Shown: positions 26,478-35,922, counted from the first letter of the stretch. The stretch is 64,000 nt of DNA from Noviherbaspirillum sp. Root189 (GCF_001428545.1 NZ_LMHZ01000001.1:248961-312960), one strand, 5' to 3'. Notes: a model not told the origin generated them from the sequence alone. Made by a program: numbers and translations.

Positions 26478-29084
26478 ATGAGTGATTCAGCGCCCTTACC
26501 CATCGACACATTTCTTCCCTACATGCGCGACGTCGTTCGCTGCGAGCAATCGCTGCGCGAACTGAACCTCATGTGGCGCATGATTGAAGCTTCCGCCAAA
26601 ATGAACTGTCCGGTCGAAGCGAAAACCATCCTGCCGACCATGGCCGCGACCCGCGCCGGCTTCAATCGCCTCGAACAGGAACTGGTTACCAGCCTGGTCA
26701 CCGAAAAAGTCGGCAACGTGCTCGACGAGATTGGCACCAAGGCGCAGTACGTGATCGACATCGTGGTGCGCAACCTGTACGAGCGCACCGCCGATGTCGG
26801 CTTCCTTGCCACCGACCGCGAACTCTGTGCATTTGTCGCCGGCATGCACGACGACGCCGACGCGATTCGATTGCGCCTGCGCGCTTACCGCAACAAATAC
26901 ACCGTCTACGACGAGATTATCCTGCTCGACACCGAAGGCAACGTGCTGGTCCAGATCGATGAATCGTCACCGCTGGAAGGCAGCACCGATCCGTTGATCC
27001 GTCAGACGCTCATGGCGGAAGGTTATGTCGAAACCTTCCGTGCGACCGACTTGCGGCCGCTGAAAAAACAGGCATTGATTTACTCGCGCCGCATGCTGCA
27101 TTCGGACACCGGCGTCGCGGTCGGCGTGCTGTGCCTGTGCTTCCATTTCGAGGAAGAACTGGCCGGGATTTTCGATTCACATCGTGATGCCGACGAGCGC
27201 GCCAACATGCTGCTGCTCGATGGGAACAACCAGGTGATCGCCAGCGCCGACGAACTGTGGATTCCGGTTGGCGCCACCGTGCCGGTCAATCGCTCGGCAA
27301 GTCCGCGCCTGATGGTCTACGGCGGCCGCGAATACCTGGTACGCACCATCAGCGCCGAAGCTTATCAGGGCTACATGGGACCGCCGGGCTGGCAGGGCCA
27401 GGTCATGATCCCGGTGGATGTCGCCTTCCATGGCAGCAGCAGCAATGCGCTTGCCTCGCTCGACCCGAGCGTCGCCGACGGGTTGCTGTCACATGCCCGC
27501 TCCTTCTGCCCGCCGCTGTTCGAAATCATGACCGCGGCCGATACCATCCGACGCGTGGTCTGGAACGGCCAGGTGATGACCGCCGGCCAGCACGGGGAAC
27601 TGCTCAAGCTGAAGACCATTCTCGACCAGATCAGCGAGACCGGCATGCGCAGCAACGAGCTGTTTTCGCAATCGATCCGCGACCTCTATGAAACGGTGCT
27701 GGCATCGAGCCTGCGCGATTCGGAATTCGTGTCTCACTTGCTGGTCGATTTGCTTGACCGGAATCTGTACGAGCGTTCGGACGACTGCCGCTGGTGGGCA
27801 TTGACGCCGGAACTGCGCAATGCGCTGGCATCGGAAGAAAAGGATCACGAAGCCATCGCCAGCATCACCGCCATCCTCGCCTACATCAACCGGCTCTATA
27901 CCGTCTACACCCGCATTTTCGTGTACGACAGCGAAGGCCGCATCATTGCCAGCACCAATCCGATGGAAGACGGCGTCCCGGTGATCGGCACGATGATCGA
28001 TGCGACCACCCTGAGCAGCGTCATGGCCTTGCGCAGCGAACAGGATTACTACGTATCGCCGTTCGCGCCCACCCCGCTGTACGGTAACCGGCCGACCTAC
28101 ATCTATCATGCGGCGATCCGTGATCCGCATCGCGAATCCACGGTGGTTGGCGGCATCGGCATCGTGTTCGATTCCGAGCCGGAATTTTCCGCCATGCTGC
28201 GCGGCGCACTGGCTGACAAGAGCGACATGACCGCGCTCTTCATCGATCGCAGCGGACGCGTGATCTCCAGTACCGACCCGACACGGCCGGTCGGCGCGCA
28301 GCTCGACATCGACCCGAAACTGCTGGCTGCGGCCAACGGCAGCAGTGCATCGCGCATCGTCATCCATGACGACCATTACGCGATCATGGGGTGCACGGTG
28401 TCCAACGGCTACCGCGAATTCAAGGTATCCGACGGCTACAGGGAAGACGTGCTGGCCGTGGTCTTTGATACCTTTGGCGAAGTACGCGAACGCAGTTCCG
28501 CAGTCAACCGCGAAGATACGGTACTGGAAACCGATGTCACCGCCAGCGGCGGCACCGAGTATGCAAGCTTCTTCATCGACGGCATGCTGCTCGCCCTCCC
28601 CGCCGCACACGTGCTGGAAGCCTTGCCGGCATCGGAAGTGTCACCGGTCTCGATGGGCGGCCGGCCCGAGCGTGTCGGCGTGCTGGCGCTGCAGCGCTAC
28701 GGCGAGAACCGGCAGTTCGTCTGGGTGTTCGATCTGCGCCACCTGATGCGCGGCGCACCTGCGCATATCGAAAACAGCAGTCAGGTCATCATCGTTCGTC
28801 ATGACGGGCAGGACATCGGACTGCTGGTCGATGAACTGCATGGCGTGCCGGAATTTCAGGCATCCCAGATCAAGCCCACCCCGTTTGCCGGCAATGCCGA
28901 CGGCTTGCTGGTCAAGCAAGTGATCCAGGCCAACGGAGGCCGCCTGCTGATTCAGGCGCTGGATGTGGCACAGCTGTATGCGTGCCTGAAAGACCCCAGC
29001 CTGCCTACCGTATTAAACGTCACTGACGTGAATCGCCTGACCGACATGGCGTTCGACGCAGATTTATTGGAGAAAGCAGCATGA
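26478..29084 (+). CDS. Soluble duplicated-sensor protein with C-terminal CheW domain
   Basis: About 868 residues with no signal peptide or membrane helix. It appears built as two tandem sensor modules followed by CheW. Each module starts with a helix ending RNLYER(T/S) (about residues 95 and 425) and later carries a PAS/Cache-like strand pair, EIILLDTEGNVLVQIDE in the first and RIFVYDSEGRIIASTNP in the second. The two copies are about 329 residues apart. The last ~150 residues read EYASFFIDGMLLALPAAHVLEAL, RVGVLALQRY, FVWVFDLRHLM and LLVDELHGVPEF, the CheW pattern. It should couple a cytosolic signal to a chemotaxis-type kinase, but none is in the window. It overlaps the next gene by four bases (ATGA). 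Confidence 0.75.
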   Translation: MSDSAPLPIDTFLPYMRDVVRCEQSLRELNLMWRMIEASAKMNCPVEAKTILPTMAATRAGFNRLEQELVTSLVTEKVGNVLDEIGTKAQYVIDIVVRNLYERTADVGFLATDRELCAFVAGMHDDADAIRLRLRAYRNKYTVYDEIILLDTEGNVLVQIDESSPLEGSTDPLIRQTLMAEGYVETFRATDLRPLKKQALIYSRRMLHSDTGVAVGVLCLCFHFEEELAGIFDSHRDADERANMLLLDGNNQVIASADELWIPVGATVPVNRSASPRLMVYGGREYLVRTISAEAYQGYMGPPGWQGQVMIPVDVAFHGSSSNALASLDPSVADGLLSHARSFCPPLFEIMTAADTIRRVVWNGQVMTAGQHGELLKLKTILDQISETGMRSNELFSQSIRDLYETVLASSLRDSEFVSHLLVDLLDRNLYERSDDCRWWALTPELRNALASEEKDHEAIASITAILAYINRLYTVYTRIFVYDSEGRIIASTNPMEDGVPVIGTMIDATTLSSVMALRSEQDYYVSPFAPTPLYGNRPTYIYHAAIRDPHRESTVVGGIGIVFDSEPEFSAMLRGALADKSDMTALFIDRSGRVISSTDPTRPVGAQLDIDPKLLAAANGSSASRIVIHDDHYAIMGCTVSNGYREFKVSDGYREDVLAVVFDTFGEVRERSSAVNREDTVLETDVTASGGTEYASFFIDGMLLALPAAHVLEALPASEVSPVSMGGRPERVGVLALQRYGENRQFVWVFDLRHLMRGAPAHIENSSQVIIVRHDGQDIGLLVDELHGVPEFQASQIKPTPFAGNADGLLVKQVIQANGGRLLIQALDVAQLYACLKDPSLPTVLNVTDVNRLTDMAFDADLLEKAA

Positions 29085-29617
29085 ACGCGATTGACAGTTT
29101 TTTATTGGGCGACAGTGCCTTGTACGCACGCCTTTGCATGACGACCGAAGTGCTTGGCCAGTTCGTGTCGTGCGCGCCGCGTTCCCTCACTCTTGACCAG
29201 CTGGAGCGGCTGACGCGCATGCCGGTCAAGGACTTGCTGAAACTGTGCGTGACGCTGTGCCGCGAACAGGTATTGCGTCCGCATCCCGAACAGCCGCAAT
29301 GCTGGGTGCTGGCCTGCGAAACCAGCGAACTGACGCTGGAAGATGCGTTCCGCTGCGTCGTGTCCGAACAATCCGAGCGCACCCGCGCCGCGAAACGCCG
29401 GGCACTGGCGGACGCGCCACTGGCCGATACCGTCCATCGCGAAGTCGACATGCTGGTCATGCAGGCCACGATGGGAATCAACCAGAGCGTGTTCCAGCAC
29501 CTGCGACAGTTTTCGCTCGACCGGCTGAAGATGACAGCGGCCGGCATGTTTCCCGCACGCCGCAGCAACGATGACGCATTGCGCGGGTGGCCGCCGACCC
29601 GGCTGTCGTTTTCCTGA
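29081..29617 (+). CDS. Rrf2-like winged-helix protein (178 aa)
   Basis: Starts at the ATGA overlap with the CheW-linked sensor gene, so the two are translated together. Residues ~35-95 (SLTLDQLERLTRMPVKDLLKLCVTLC, then QVLRPHPEQPQCWVLACETSELTLEDAF) match the winged-helix pattern of Rrf2 regulators, including the wing and the following SELTLEDAF helix. The three-cysteine cluster of Fe-S Rrf2 proteins (IscR, NsrR) is not present in its usual place, although scattered cysteines occur. The C-terminal 70 residues are helical and unassigned. A DNA-binding or adaptor partner of the sensor is the likely role. Confidence 0.65.
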   Translation: MNAIDSFLLGDSALYARLCMTTEVLGQFVSCAPRSLTLDQLERLTRMPVKDLLKLCVTLCREQVLRPHPEQPQCWVLACETSELTLEDAFRCVVSEQSERTRAAKRRALADAPLADTVHREVDMLVMQATMGINQSVFQHLRQFSLDRLKMTAAGMFPARRSNDDALRGWPPTRLSFS

Positions 29618-29642
29618 AGCTTATTACTGTTGCTAACGCCGT

Positions 29643-30566
29643 TCAAAGCGAATCGAGATAGTCGCGGTAGAACGCAATGAAGCTGCGCACCTTGGCCGGC
29701 ACATGTCGCCCCGGCGGGTACACCGCATACACGCCGCCACGCGGCAATGACCATTCCGGTAACACCTGCACCAGGTAGCCGGCCCTGATGCCTTCGCTGG
29801 CCGCCTGCTGGTCCAGCACCGAGATACCGGCGCCGTGCCGCAGCAAGGCGCGCAGGGCGCCCGGCGAATTGACCCGGATGCGCGATTTCATTTGTACGCT
29901 ACACGTCTCGCCGGACGGCGCGCTGAATTTCCAGGTGAGCGGCGTTGGCAGCAGGCTGAGCGCCAGCCATTCCTTGTCCACCAGTTCTTCCGGCCGGGCT
30001 GGTGCGCCGCTGCGCTGCAGGTAATCGGGCGACGCCACCAGATACTGACCGAACTCGCCGAGCTTCACCGCACGCAGCGAGGAATCCCGCAGCCAGCCAA
30101 GGCGGATCGCGACGTCGATTCCTTCGCCGACCAGGTCTGCGACCGTATCGCTGGCCCGCAAGTCGATGTGCAGATCCGGATGCAGGGCGGCAAAGCGTGC
30201 CAGCGCCGGGGCCAAGGACAGTACCGCATGATCGACCGCCGCGGTCAGCCGCAGGGTACCGCTCAGCCGGACCGCTTTTCCGGCGTCCCGTCCATCCTGA
30301 CCGACCTGCATCACCGCATCCTGCAAGCCCTGCAGTAAAGGCTGGCATTCAGCATGCAAACTGCGGCCGGCATCGGTCAGTGTCACACGCCGTGTCGTCC
30401 GGTGGAACAGGCTGGTGCCCAACTGCTCTTCCAGCCGGGCGATCTGTATGCTGACCCGGGCCTTGGCAATTCCGAGGCGTTCCGCGGCGGCCGTAAAGCT
30501 GCCGCATTCGACCAGCCGATCGAAGACCACCAGGCTGTTGAGATCGATTTGACCGAGCAGGGACAT
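29643..30566 (-). CDS. LysR-family transcriptional regulator (divergent from NAD(P)-binding gene)
   Basis: A 307-residue LysR protein. The helix-turn-helix lies in residues 20-65 (GSFTAAAERLGIAKARVSIQIARLEE and LFHRTTRRVTLTDAG). The effector domain starts near 95 (VRLSGTLRLTAAVDHAVLS), with ASPDYLQRSGAPARPEEL and a C-terminal AVYPPGRHVPAKVRSFI end typical of the CrgA/AaeR-like subgroup. It diverges from the NAD(P)-binding gene at 30677, a common arrangement in which the regulator controls a small stress or quinone-related oxidoreductase. Confidence 0.9.
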   Translation of the reverse strand: MSLLGQIDLNSLVVFDRLVECGSFTAAAERLGIAKARVSIQIARLEEQLGTSLFHRTTRRVTLTDAGRSLHAECQPLLQGLQDAVMQVGQDGRDAGKAVRLSGTLRLTAAVDHAVLSLAPALARFAALHPDLHIDLRASDTVADLVGEGIDVAIRLGWLRDSSLRAVKLGEFGQYLVASPDYLQRSGAPARPEELVDKEWLALSLLPTPLTWKFSAPSGETCSVQMKSRIRVNSPGALRALLRHGAGISVLDQQAASEGIRAGYLVQVLPEWSLPRGGVYAVYPPGRHVPAKVRSFIAFYRDYLDSL

Positions 30567-30676
30567 GGCAAGTATTGATTAGAAAAAAGTAACAATGAAT
30601 TATCGATCTTGCCGTTTATCGAATCAATGTTTTCCACGATGATGGCTGCTCCATCGACATTTTCAAGGGGAACACC

Positions 30677-31324
30677 ATGCAAATCGCACTCATCGGCGCA
30701 AGCGGCTTTATCGGCTCGGCCTTGCGCAAGGAAGCGCTCTCCCGTGGCCACGGCGTCACCGCCCTGGTTCAGCATCCGGAAAAGCTGGCCGCGGACGACC
30801 ATGGCAAGGGCAGGCTTCAGGCCGTCAAAGCCGATGTGCTGGACCCGGCGCTGGCTGCGCAGTTGAAAGGCCACGATGCTGTGATCAGCGCATTCAGCGG
30901 CCATGCGAAAAGCGATATCTACGACTACTACCTGCGTGGCATGCGGGCCATCATCCGCGCTACGCAAGAAGCCGGCGTCCCGCGACTGCTGGTGGTTGGC
31001 GGTGCCGGCAGCCTGGAAGTCGCGCCCGGCTTGCAGGTGGTCGATACGCCGGAATTCCCGGCGCAATGGAAGGCCACCGCCGAGGGCGCACGGGAAGCAC
31101 TCAAGTTGCTGCGGCAGCAAACGCATCTTGACTGGACCATGCTCAGCCCTTCTGCACATATCGCACCGGGACAAAGAACAGGCAATTTCCGCCTTGGCAC
31201 CGATCAATTACTGGTCGACAAGAGCGGCGAAAGTCACATCTCGCTGGAAGATTATGCGGTGGCGATGATCGATGAACTTGAAAAGCCGGCGCATCCGCGA
31301 CAGCGCTTCACCGTCGGTTACTGA
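30677..31324 (+). CDS. NAD(P)-binding atypical short-chain reductase (NmrA/YwnB-like)
   Basis: A 215-residue Rossmann protein. The N-terminal glycine motif is IALIGASGFIGSAL, the acidic-residue position lies in ALVQHPEKL, and strand 4 reads HDAVISAFSGH. The middle PRLLVVGGAGSLEV and TMLSPSAHIAPGQR match the YwnB/NmrA-like atypical SDR family, which lack the classical YxxxK pair and often act as NADP sensors or quinone/flavin reductases. GGGGAACACC precedes the ATG. Divergence from the LysR gene (110-base gap) suggests it is the regulator's target. Confidence 0.88.
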   Translation: MQIALIGASGFIGSALRKEALSRGHGVTALVQHPEKLAADDHGKGRLQAVKADVLDPALAAQLKGHDAVISAFSGHAKSDIYDYYLRGMRAIIRATQEAGVPRLLVVGGAGSLEVAPGLQVVDTPEFPAQWKATAEGAREALKLLRQQTHLDWTMLSPSAHIAPGQRTGNFRLGTDQLLVDKSGESHISLEDYAVAMIDELEKPAHPRQRFTVGY

Positions 31325-31370
31325 GCCCACCCGCCTGATAGGCATCGGTGCCTGAGCAGCCATTTCCTGA

Positions 31371-32417
31371 CTATCCGTGCCGGTTCTTCAGGCGCTGCCC
31401 CAGCCGGAACAGCGGGCCGATGCTGATCACCAGCGCCGCCAGCCGCGTCACATGGAATGCCGTGACGATCGGCACCCCAAGCTGCAGATTCTTGGCCGTC
31501 AGGCTCATTTCCGCGATGCCACCCGGCGAGGTCGCCAGGATCGCCGTCGCTGGATGGATGCCGCTGATGTTTGCCAGTCCGAACGCAAAAGCGGCGGCAA
31601 CAGCCATCGCCACCAGTGTGCAGAAACCCACACTGACCAGATAGCGCGGCGCCGTATGCAGGAATTCCGGTGTAAAGCGCGTGCCCAGCGAAATCCCGAT
31701 GAACAGCTGGCCAAGATGCACCATCCATTCCGGCAGCGCCGACAGGTTGATGCCCGAGGCAGTCAACGCAATCGTGATGGCCAGCGGTCCGAGCACGAAG
31801 GCATTCGGCGACTTCATGCGCTTGAACAGCAAGGCGCCCAGCACCGTCAACCCGATCAGCACCAGCAAGCCGCCGTAATGCACGACCCGCGCTCCCGGAA
31901 CGAAGGTGTCCAGCCCCCGTATATCCTGGAACTTGAACAGGAAGGGAATGATCGCCACCACCATCATGATGCGCAGGCTGTGGGAAGCCGCGACACGGTC
32001 CACCTTGGCGCCATGGCGTTCACCCTGGTTGGCCATTTCCGATGCGCCGCCGACCGCCATCGCAAAAAACGCCGTGGTGCGGTCAACACCCGACAGCTTG
32101 TGCAGCAGCCAGCCGCAGGACGCGCCGAGCACCAGTGCAAACAGTACGCCAAGCACGATATAACCGCTATACGAGGCCAGCACCCGCACCACGGCGGGCG
32201 TGAAATACAGGCCGAGGGCGGCGCCGATCGCCCATTGTCCCGCTTCCCGCACGTGTACCGGGCATGCCAGCGGTGTGCCGCCCATGCGTGCGGCAGCGGT
32301 GGCAAACAGCGGACCGATCATCCAGGGCAGAGGCGTGTTGATCCATTCGCAAAACAAGGCGGCGACAAGGCCGATGGACAAGGCAAGCAGGAAAGGGTGA
32401 AAACGGGTTTGAAGCAT
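31371..32417 (-). CDS. AbrB-duplication family membrane transporter
   Basis: A polytopic protein of about 348 residues made of two related halves of ~5 helices. The first half has GLVAALFCEWINTPLPWMIGPLFATA and MAVGGASEMANQGE; the second has FVLGPLAITIALTASG, LGQLFIGISLG and ATSPGGIAEMSL. The repeated GG[AI][SA]EM signature identifies the AbrB-duplication family (DUF-type, formerly called putative ammonia monooxygenase). Function is unproven; transport is assumed. Three ATG codons spaced seven bases apart lie just upstream at 32435, 32442 and 32449, within a 7-bp repeat, so the start (32417 or 32435) is unsure. It sits downstream of a Bug-type binding protein on the same strand. Confidence 0.82.
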   Translation of the reverse strand: MLQTRFHPFLLALSIGLVAALFCEWINTPLPWMIGPLFATAAARMGGTPLACPVHVREAGQWAIGAALGLYFTPAVVRVLASYSGYIVLGVLFALVLGASCGWLLHKLSGVDRTTAFFAMAVGGASEMANQGERHGAKVDRVAASHSLRIMMVVAIIPFLFKFQDIRGLDTFVPGARVVHYGGLLVLIGLTVLGALLFKRMKSPNAFVLGPLAITIALTASGINLSALPEWMVHLGQLFIGISLGTRFTPEFLHTAPRYLVSVGFCTLVAMAVAAAFAFGLANISGIHPATAILATSPGGIAEMSLTAKNLQLGVPIVTAFHVTRLAALVISIGPLFRLGQRLKNRHG

Positions 32418-32430
32418 GACAAGAGGTGGA

Positions 32431-32452
32431 GGCATTGGGCATTGGGCATTGG
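32431..32452. repeat. 7-bp tandem repeat (x3) at a translation start
   Basis: On the minus strand the unit CCAATGC occurs three times in a row. Each copy supplies an ATG in a different reading frame, immediately ahead of the AbrB-family transporter; only the one nearest the gene (32435) is in frame. Confidence 0.7.
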
Positions 32453-32563
32453 ACAAACGAAGGCATGTGCAGCGGGAATCGGCAACACGCGTCAGGACCA
32501 CCGGGCCACACGGCGTTGCCGACTCCCATCGAGGAGCTTTTCGGTTTCTTTGCGGTTTTATAT

Positions 32564-33556
32564 CTATCTCATCAAACCCAGTTCCTTTGCCTGTTTGCCA
32601 TAAGTGTCAACGACGCCACGCACATACTCGGTCAATGCATCGCCGGTCATGGCGAAGGGATACAGACCGTGGGCCGCGCGTAGTTGAGCGAACGATGGCT
32701 CGGCCATTATCCTGTCGAAAGCGGCCACCCACTTGCGATAGTCCGCGTCCGGTACTTCCGGTCCCATGTACACGCCGCGAATGATCGGCCAGGTGACGTC
32801 GTAACCCTGTTCGCGCGCGGTGGGCACACTGGCCAGTACGCCGGGCAGGCGCTGGTCGCTCATCACGGCCAGCACCCGTATCTTGCCGCCGGCGGCGTAC
32901 AGCGCGGCTTCCGAGGTATCGCCGGAAACCGCCTGCACATGGCCTGCCAGCAAGGCCGTGAACGATTCGCCGCCGCCTTCAAAGGCAACGAAGCGCAAGG
33001 ACCTCGGATTCATGCCGGCCTGCTTCGCAATGATCGACACCTTCAACCAGTCCTGGCTGCCGACCGTGCCGCCGGCACCGATCGAGATCTTGCCGGCATC
33101 GCGCTTGAGCGCCTTCAGCAGATCGTCCAGCGTCTTGTAGGGCGAATCGCTGCGTACCGCCACCATGCCGTAATCCGTGCCGAGCGCCGCGACCCAGCGT
33201 ACATCGGCGGCCGACGCCTTGCCGTATTTGCCTTGTGCAAGGTTGAGCAGGGAGCCGCCGGAAAACACGACCAGCGTATCGGCTTCCGCGCGCCGCTGCG
33301 ACAAGACAGAATTCCAGGCCACCGCGCCGATGCCGCCCGGCAAATAGCTGATATGCAACGCCGGATCGACACGCATGTCAGCGGCGACTTGCGCCAGCCC
33401 CTTGCGCGCCAGCTTGCAGGTCAGGTCCATGCCGCCGCCCGGTTTGGCAGGCACTACGCATTCGGGCGGGCGTGCCAATGCCGATGCCGGCATTGATGCC
33501 TGCCATGCTGTCCATGCCAAGGCCAGCACGATTGTCACTGCGCTTCGTTTTCCCAC
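32564..33556 (-). CDS. Bug family (TctC) periplasmic carboxylate-binding protein
   Basis: A 330-residue secreted solute-binding protein of the tripartite tricarboxylate transport type. The signal peptide runs through about residue 28 (MGKRSAVTIVLALAW up to SALA). The ligand-binding signature VPAKPGGGMDLTCK corresponds to the family's beta1 loop and YLPGGIGAVAWN to the second. The C-terminal half includes DISIGAGGTVGSQDW-like and FVAFEGGGESFTALLAGHV segments. Membrane components TctA/TctB are absent, as is common for Bug proteins in Burkholderiales. It diverges from the TctD/TctE two-component pair at 33827, the known arrangement for control of tricarboxylate uptake. An AbrB-family transporter follows on the same strand after a 146-base gap. 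Confidence 0.9.
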   Translation of the reverse strand: MGKRSAVTIVLALAWTAWQASMPASALARPPECVVPAKPGGGMDLTCKLARKGLAQVAADMRVDPALHISYLPGGIGAVAWNSVLSQRRAEADTLVVFSGGSLLNLAQGKYGKASAADVRWVAALGTDYGMVAVRSDSPYKTLDDLLKALKRDAGKISIGAGGTVGSQDWLKVSIIAKQAGMNPRSLRFVAFEGGGESFTALLAGHVQAVSGDTSEAALYAAGGKIRVLAVMSDQRLPGVLASVPTAREQGYDVTWPIIRGVYMGPEVPDADYRKWVAAFDRIMAEPSFAQLRAAHGLYPFAMTGDALTEYVRGVVDTYGKQAKELGLMR

Positions 33557-33826
33557 CGTGTCTCCTCAACGCCGCCGTGGAGGCGGTATCGCTGCAATTA
33601 TCCATCCATCGGCGATCTGACGCTGGCAAAGGCATGCTCTTTTGCAATCCGGGCGAAATGCGTATGATGGCATCGCAAGGCGGGCGCTGATCTGTTTGTT
33701 TTGTCGCCCTGCCTGTTGAGCAAGCACCATAACCGTCACAAGCTTTCAAAATGCTTTCAAAAAACTGGTAGAAAGTTTTCGCAAAGCTTTCCAGCGAGTC
33801 TCCATTTTTCCAGCCCGAATACTGCC

Positions 33827-34507
33827 ATGCGAATCCTGTTGGTCGAAGATCATGCCGAACTGTCACGCTGGCTTACCAAGGCGCTGCAGGATGCGCGCCT
33901 GTCGGTGGAATGCGCGATGAACGGGGCCGATGCCGATGCCCTGCTGCATACGCAGGAATACGCACTGGTGATCCTCGACCTGACCCTGCCGAAAATGGAC
34001 GGACTGGAAGTGCTCAAGCGCCTGCGTGCGCGTGGCAGCAAGACGCCGGTGCTGGTATTGACCGCCCGTGGCGGCCTCAACGACCGCGTGCAGGGACTCA
34101 ATCTGGGCGCCGACGACTACCTGCCCAAGCCTTTCGAACTGGCGGAACTGGAAGCACGCGTCAAGGCGCTGCTGCGCCGCTCGCAAGGTAACGAAGCGGT
34201 CACCCTCACCTGCGGCGCCCTGTCCTTCGATACCGTGTCGCGCATGTTCACCTATGGCGGCGCGCCGCTGGCCCTGACGCCGCGTGAACATGCGGTGCTG
34301 GAAGTGCTGCTGACCCGCGCCGGCCGCGCCGTGTCCAAGGAAAAGCTGTTCGACGATGTCTTTGCGCTCGACGATGAAGCCAATGTCGACGCGATCGAAA
34401 TCTATGTGCACCGGCTACGCAAGAAGCTCGAACGCGCCGAGCCGGGACGCGTTGCTATCACCACGCTGCGCGGCCTCGGTTATTTACTGGAAGAAAAGCC
34501 GCAATGA
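33827..34507 (+). CDS. tctD: OmpR-family response regulator (TctD-like)
   Basis: A 226-residue DNA-binding regulator. Receiver domain residues 1-115: LLVEDHAELSR (acidic pair), phospho-acceptor D51 in LVILDLTLPKMDG, and the switch lysine in DDYLPKPFEL. The C-terminal winged helix (~130-222) shows LTPREHAVLEVLLTRAG and VDAIEIYVHRLRKKLE, the OmpR pattern, ending GLGYLLEEK. It overlaps the sensor kinase by four bases (ATGA), and the divergent neighbour is a Bug binding protein, so regulation of carboxylate uptake as for TctD is likely. The symbol rests on synteny and general similarity. Confidence 0.85.
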   Translation: MRILLVEDHAELSRWLTKALQDARLSVECAMNGADADALLHTQEYALVILDLTLPKMDGLEVLKRLRARGSKTPVLVLTARGGLNDRVQGLNLGADDYLPKPFELAELEARVKALLRRSQGNEAVTLTCGALSFDTVSRMFTYGGAPLALTPREHAVLEVLLTRAGRAVSKEKLFDDVFALDDEANVDAIEIYVHRLRKKLERAEPGRVAITTLRGLGYLLEEKPQ

Positions 34508-35922
34508 ACGCAGCATTGCCGGAAGCGCCCCTTGGCAGCCTGCGTTCGCAACTGCTGCGCTGGCTGCTGATCCCGCTTGCGGTGCTGGTGCTGATCGATG
34601 CCGTCTCGGTGTACAACAATGCGCTCGAAGCCGCCGACCAAGCCTATGACCGTTCACTGCTCGCCTCCACGCGCGCACTGGCCGAACGGGTATCGATTGT
34701 CGACGGCCGCGTGGTGGCCGATGTGCCTTACGTGGCGCTGGATAGTTTCGAAACTGACACGCTGGGACGGATTTATTACAAGGTCACCGGCGTGCATGGC
34801 GAGCATGTCTCCGGCTACGACGATCTGCCGCCCCTGCCGCGCAACGCGACGCGCTCCGATGCCTATCCGGCATTGGTGTATTTCTATCATGCGACGTATC
34901 GCAGCGAACCGGTCCGCATCGCTGCGTTATACCAGCCGGTGTATGACGACTCCATGCGTGGCATCGCTATGATCCAGGTCGGCGAAACTTTGGAGGGCCG
35001 GCACGAGCTGTCGCGCAAGATCCTGATCGATACCCTGGCGCGCCAGGCGGTGCTGGTGCTGGCCGCAGCTGCGCTGGCGTGGGTTGCCGTACGTCTGGTG
35101 CTGCGGCCGTTGATGCAGCTGAAAAGCGATGTCGAATCGCGTGCACCGACCGACCTGTCCGATTTCAATGCCGACCTGGTGCACAAGGAAGTGCGTCCTC
35201 TGGTGGTTGCCATGAATGGCTACATGGCACGCCTGCAGACCCTGATCGCCGGCCAGCGGCGCTTCATTGCCGACGCCTCGCATCAATTGCGCACTCCGCT
35301 CACCGTGTTGAAAACGCAAGCCGAACTTGCCTTGCGTTCCGACGATCCGAAGGCGATGCGGGAAATCGTCGAGAGCATCGCGCGCACCACCGATTCGACT
35401 GTGCATCTTGCCAATCGCCTGTTGACGCTGGCGCGTGCCGAACATGGCGCTGCCGTCGCCGACATGCAGCGGGTGTCGCTGGCCGAAGTCGCCCGTCAGG
35501 TCGGACTCGAGCTGGCCCAGCTTGCGGTACGCAAGGATATCGATTTGTCCTTTCATGCCGACGACGGGGATGTGCAGGTCAATGCCAATCCCTTGCTATT
35601 GCATGAATTGGTGTCAAACCTCGTTGACAATGCGATCCGTTACACGCCGCCCGGCGGCAAGGTCATGTTGCGCATTACACAGGATGACGGCGAACCACGT
35701 CTGGAGGTTGAGGACAGCGGCCCCGGCATTGTCCAGTCGGAACGGGAGCGTGTATTTGCGCCCTTCTATCGGGCCGCGTCCGCGCAGGAAGCCAACGTGC
35801 ACGGCAGCGGTCTGGGACTGACCATCGTGCGGGATATTGCCGCAATGCACAAAGCATCGGTACAACTAGAAGAAGGCACCGGCGGGTCGGGTTTGAAAGC
35901 GCAGATCCGTTTCCCGCGATAA
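34504..35922 (+). CDS. tctE: Sensor histidine kinase (TctE-like)
   Basis: A 472-residue inner-membrane kinase. One helix near residues 15-35 and a second at ~180-200 (LVLAAAALAWVAVRLVL) bracket a ~145-residue periplasmic sensor with the DUF-type TctE N-domain features. A HAMP-like linker precedes HisKA, with phospho-accepting H260 in DASHQLRTPLTVLK. The ATPase domain has N-box ELVSNLVDNAIRYTP, G1 VEDSGPGI and G2 GSGLGLTIV. All catalytic elements are present. Translation is coupled to tctD by ATGA. A 9-bp tandem repeat begins ten bases after its stop. Confidence 0.88.
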   Translation: MNAALPEAPLGSLRSQLLRWLLIPLAVLVLIDAVSVYNNALEAADQAYDRSLLASTRALAERVSIVDGRVVADVPYVALDSFETDTLGRIYYKVTGVHGEHVSGYDDLPPLPRNATRSDAYPALVYFYHATYRSEPVRIAALYQPVYDDSMRGIAMIQVGETLEGRHELSRKILIDTLARQAVLVLAAAALAWVAVRLVLRPLMQLKSDVESRAPTDLSDFNADLVHKEVRPLVVAMNGYMARLQTLIAGQRRFIADASHQLRTPLTVLKTQAELALRSDDPKAMREIVESIARTTDSTVHLANRLLTLARAEHGAAVADMQRVSLAEVARQVGLELAQLAVRKDIDLSFHADDGDVQVNANPLLLHELVSNLVDNAIRYTPPGGKVMLRITQDDGEPRLEVEDSGPGIVQSERERVFAPFYRAASAQEANVHGSGLGLTIVRDIAAMHKASVQLEEGTGGSGLKAQIRFPR

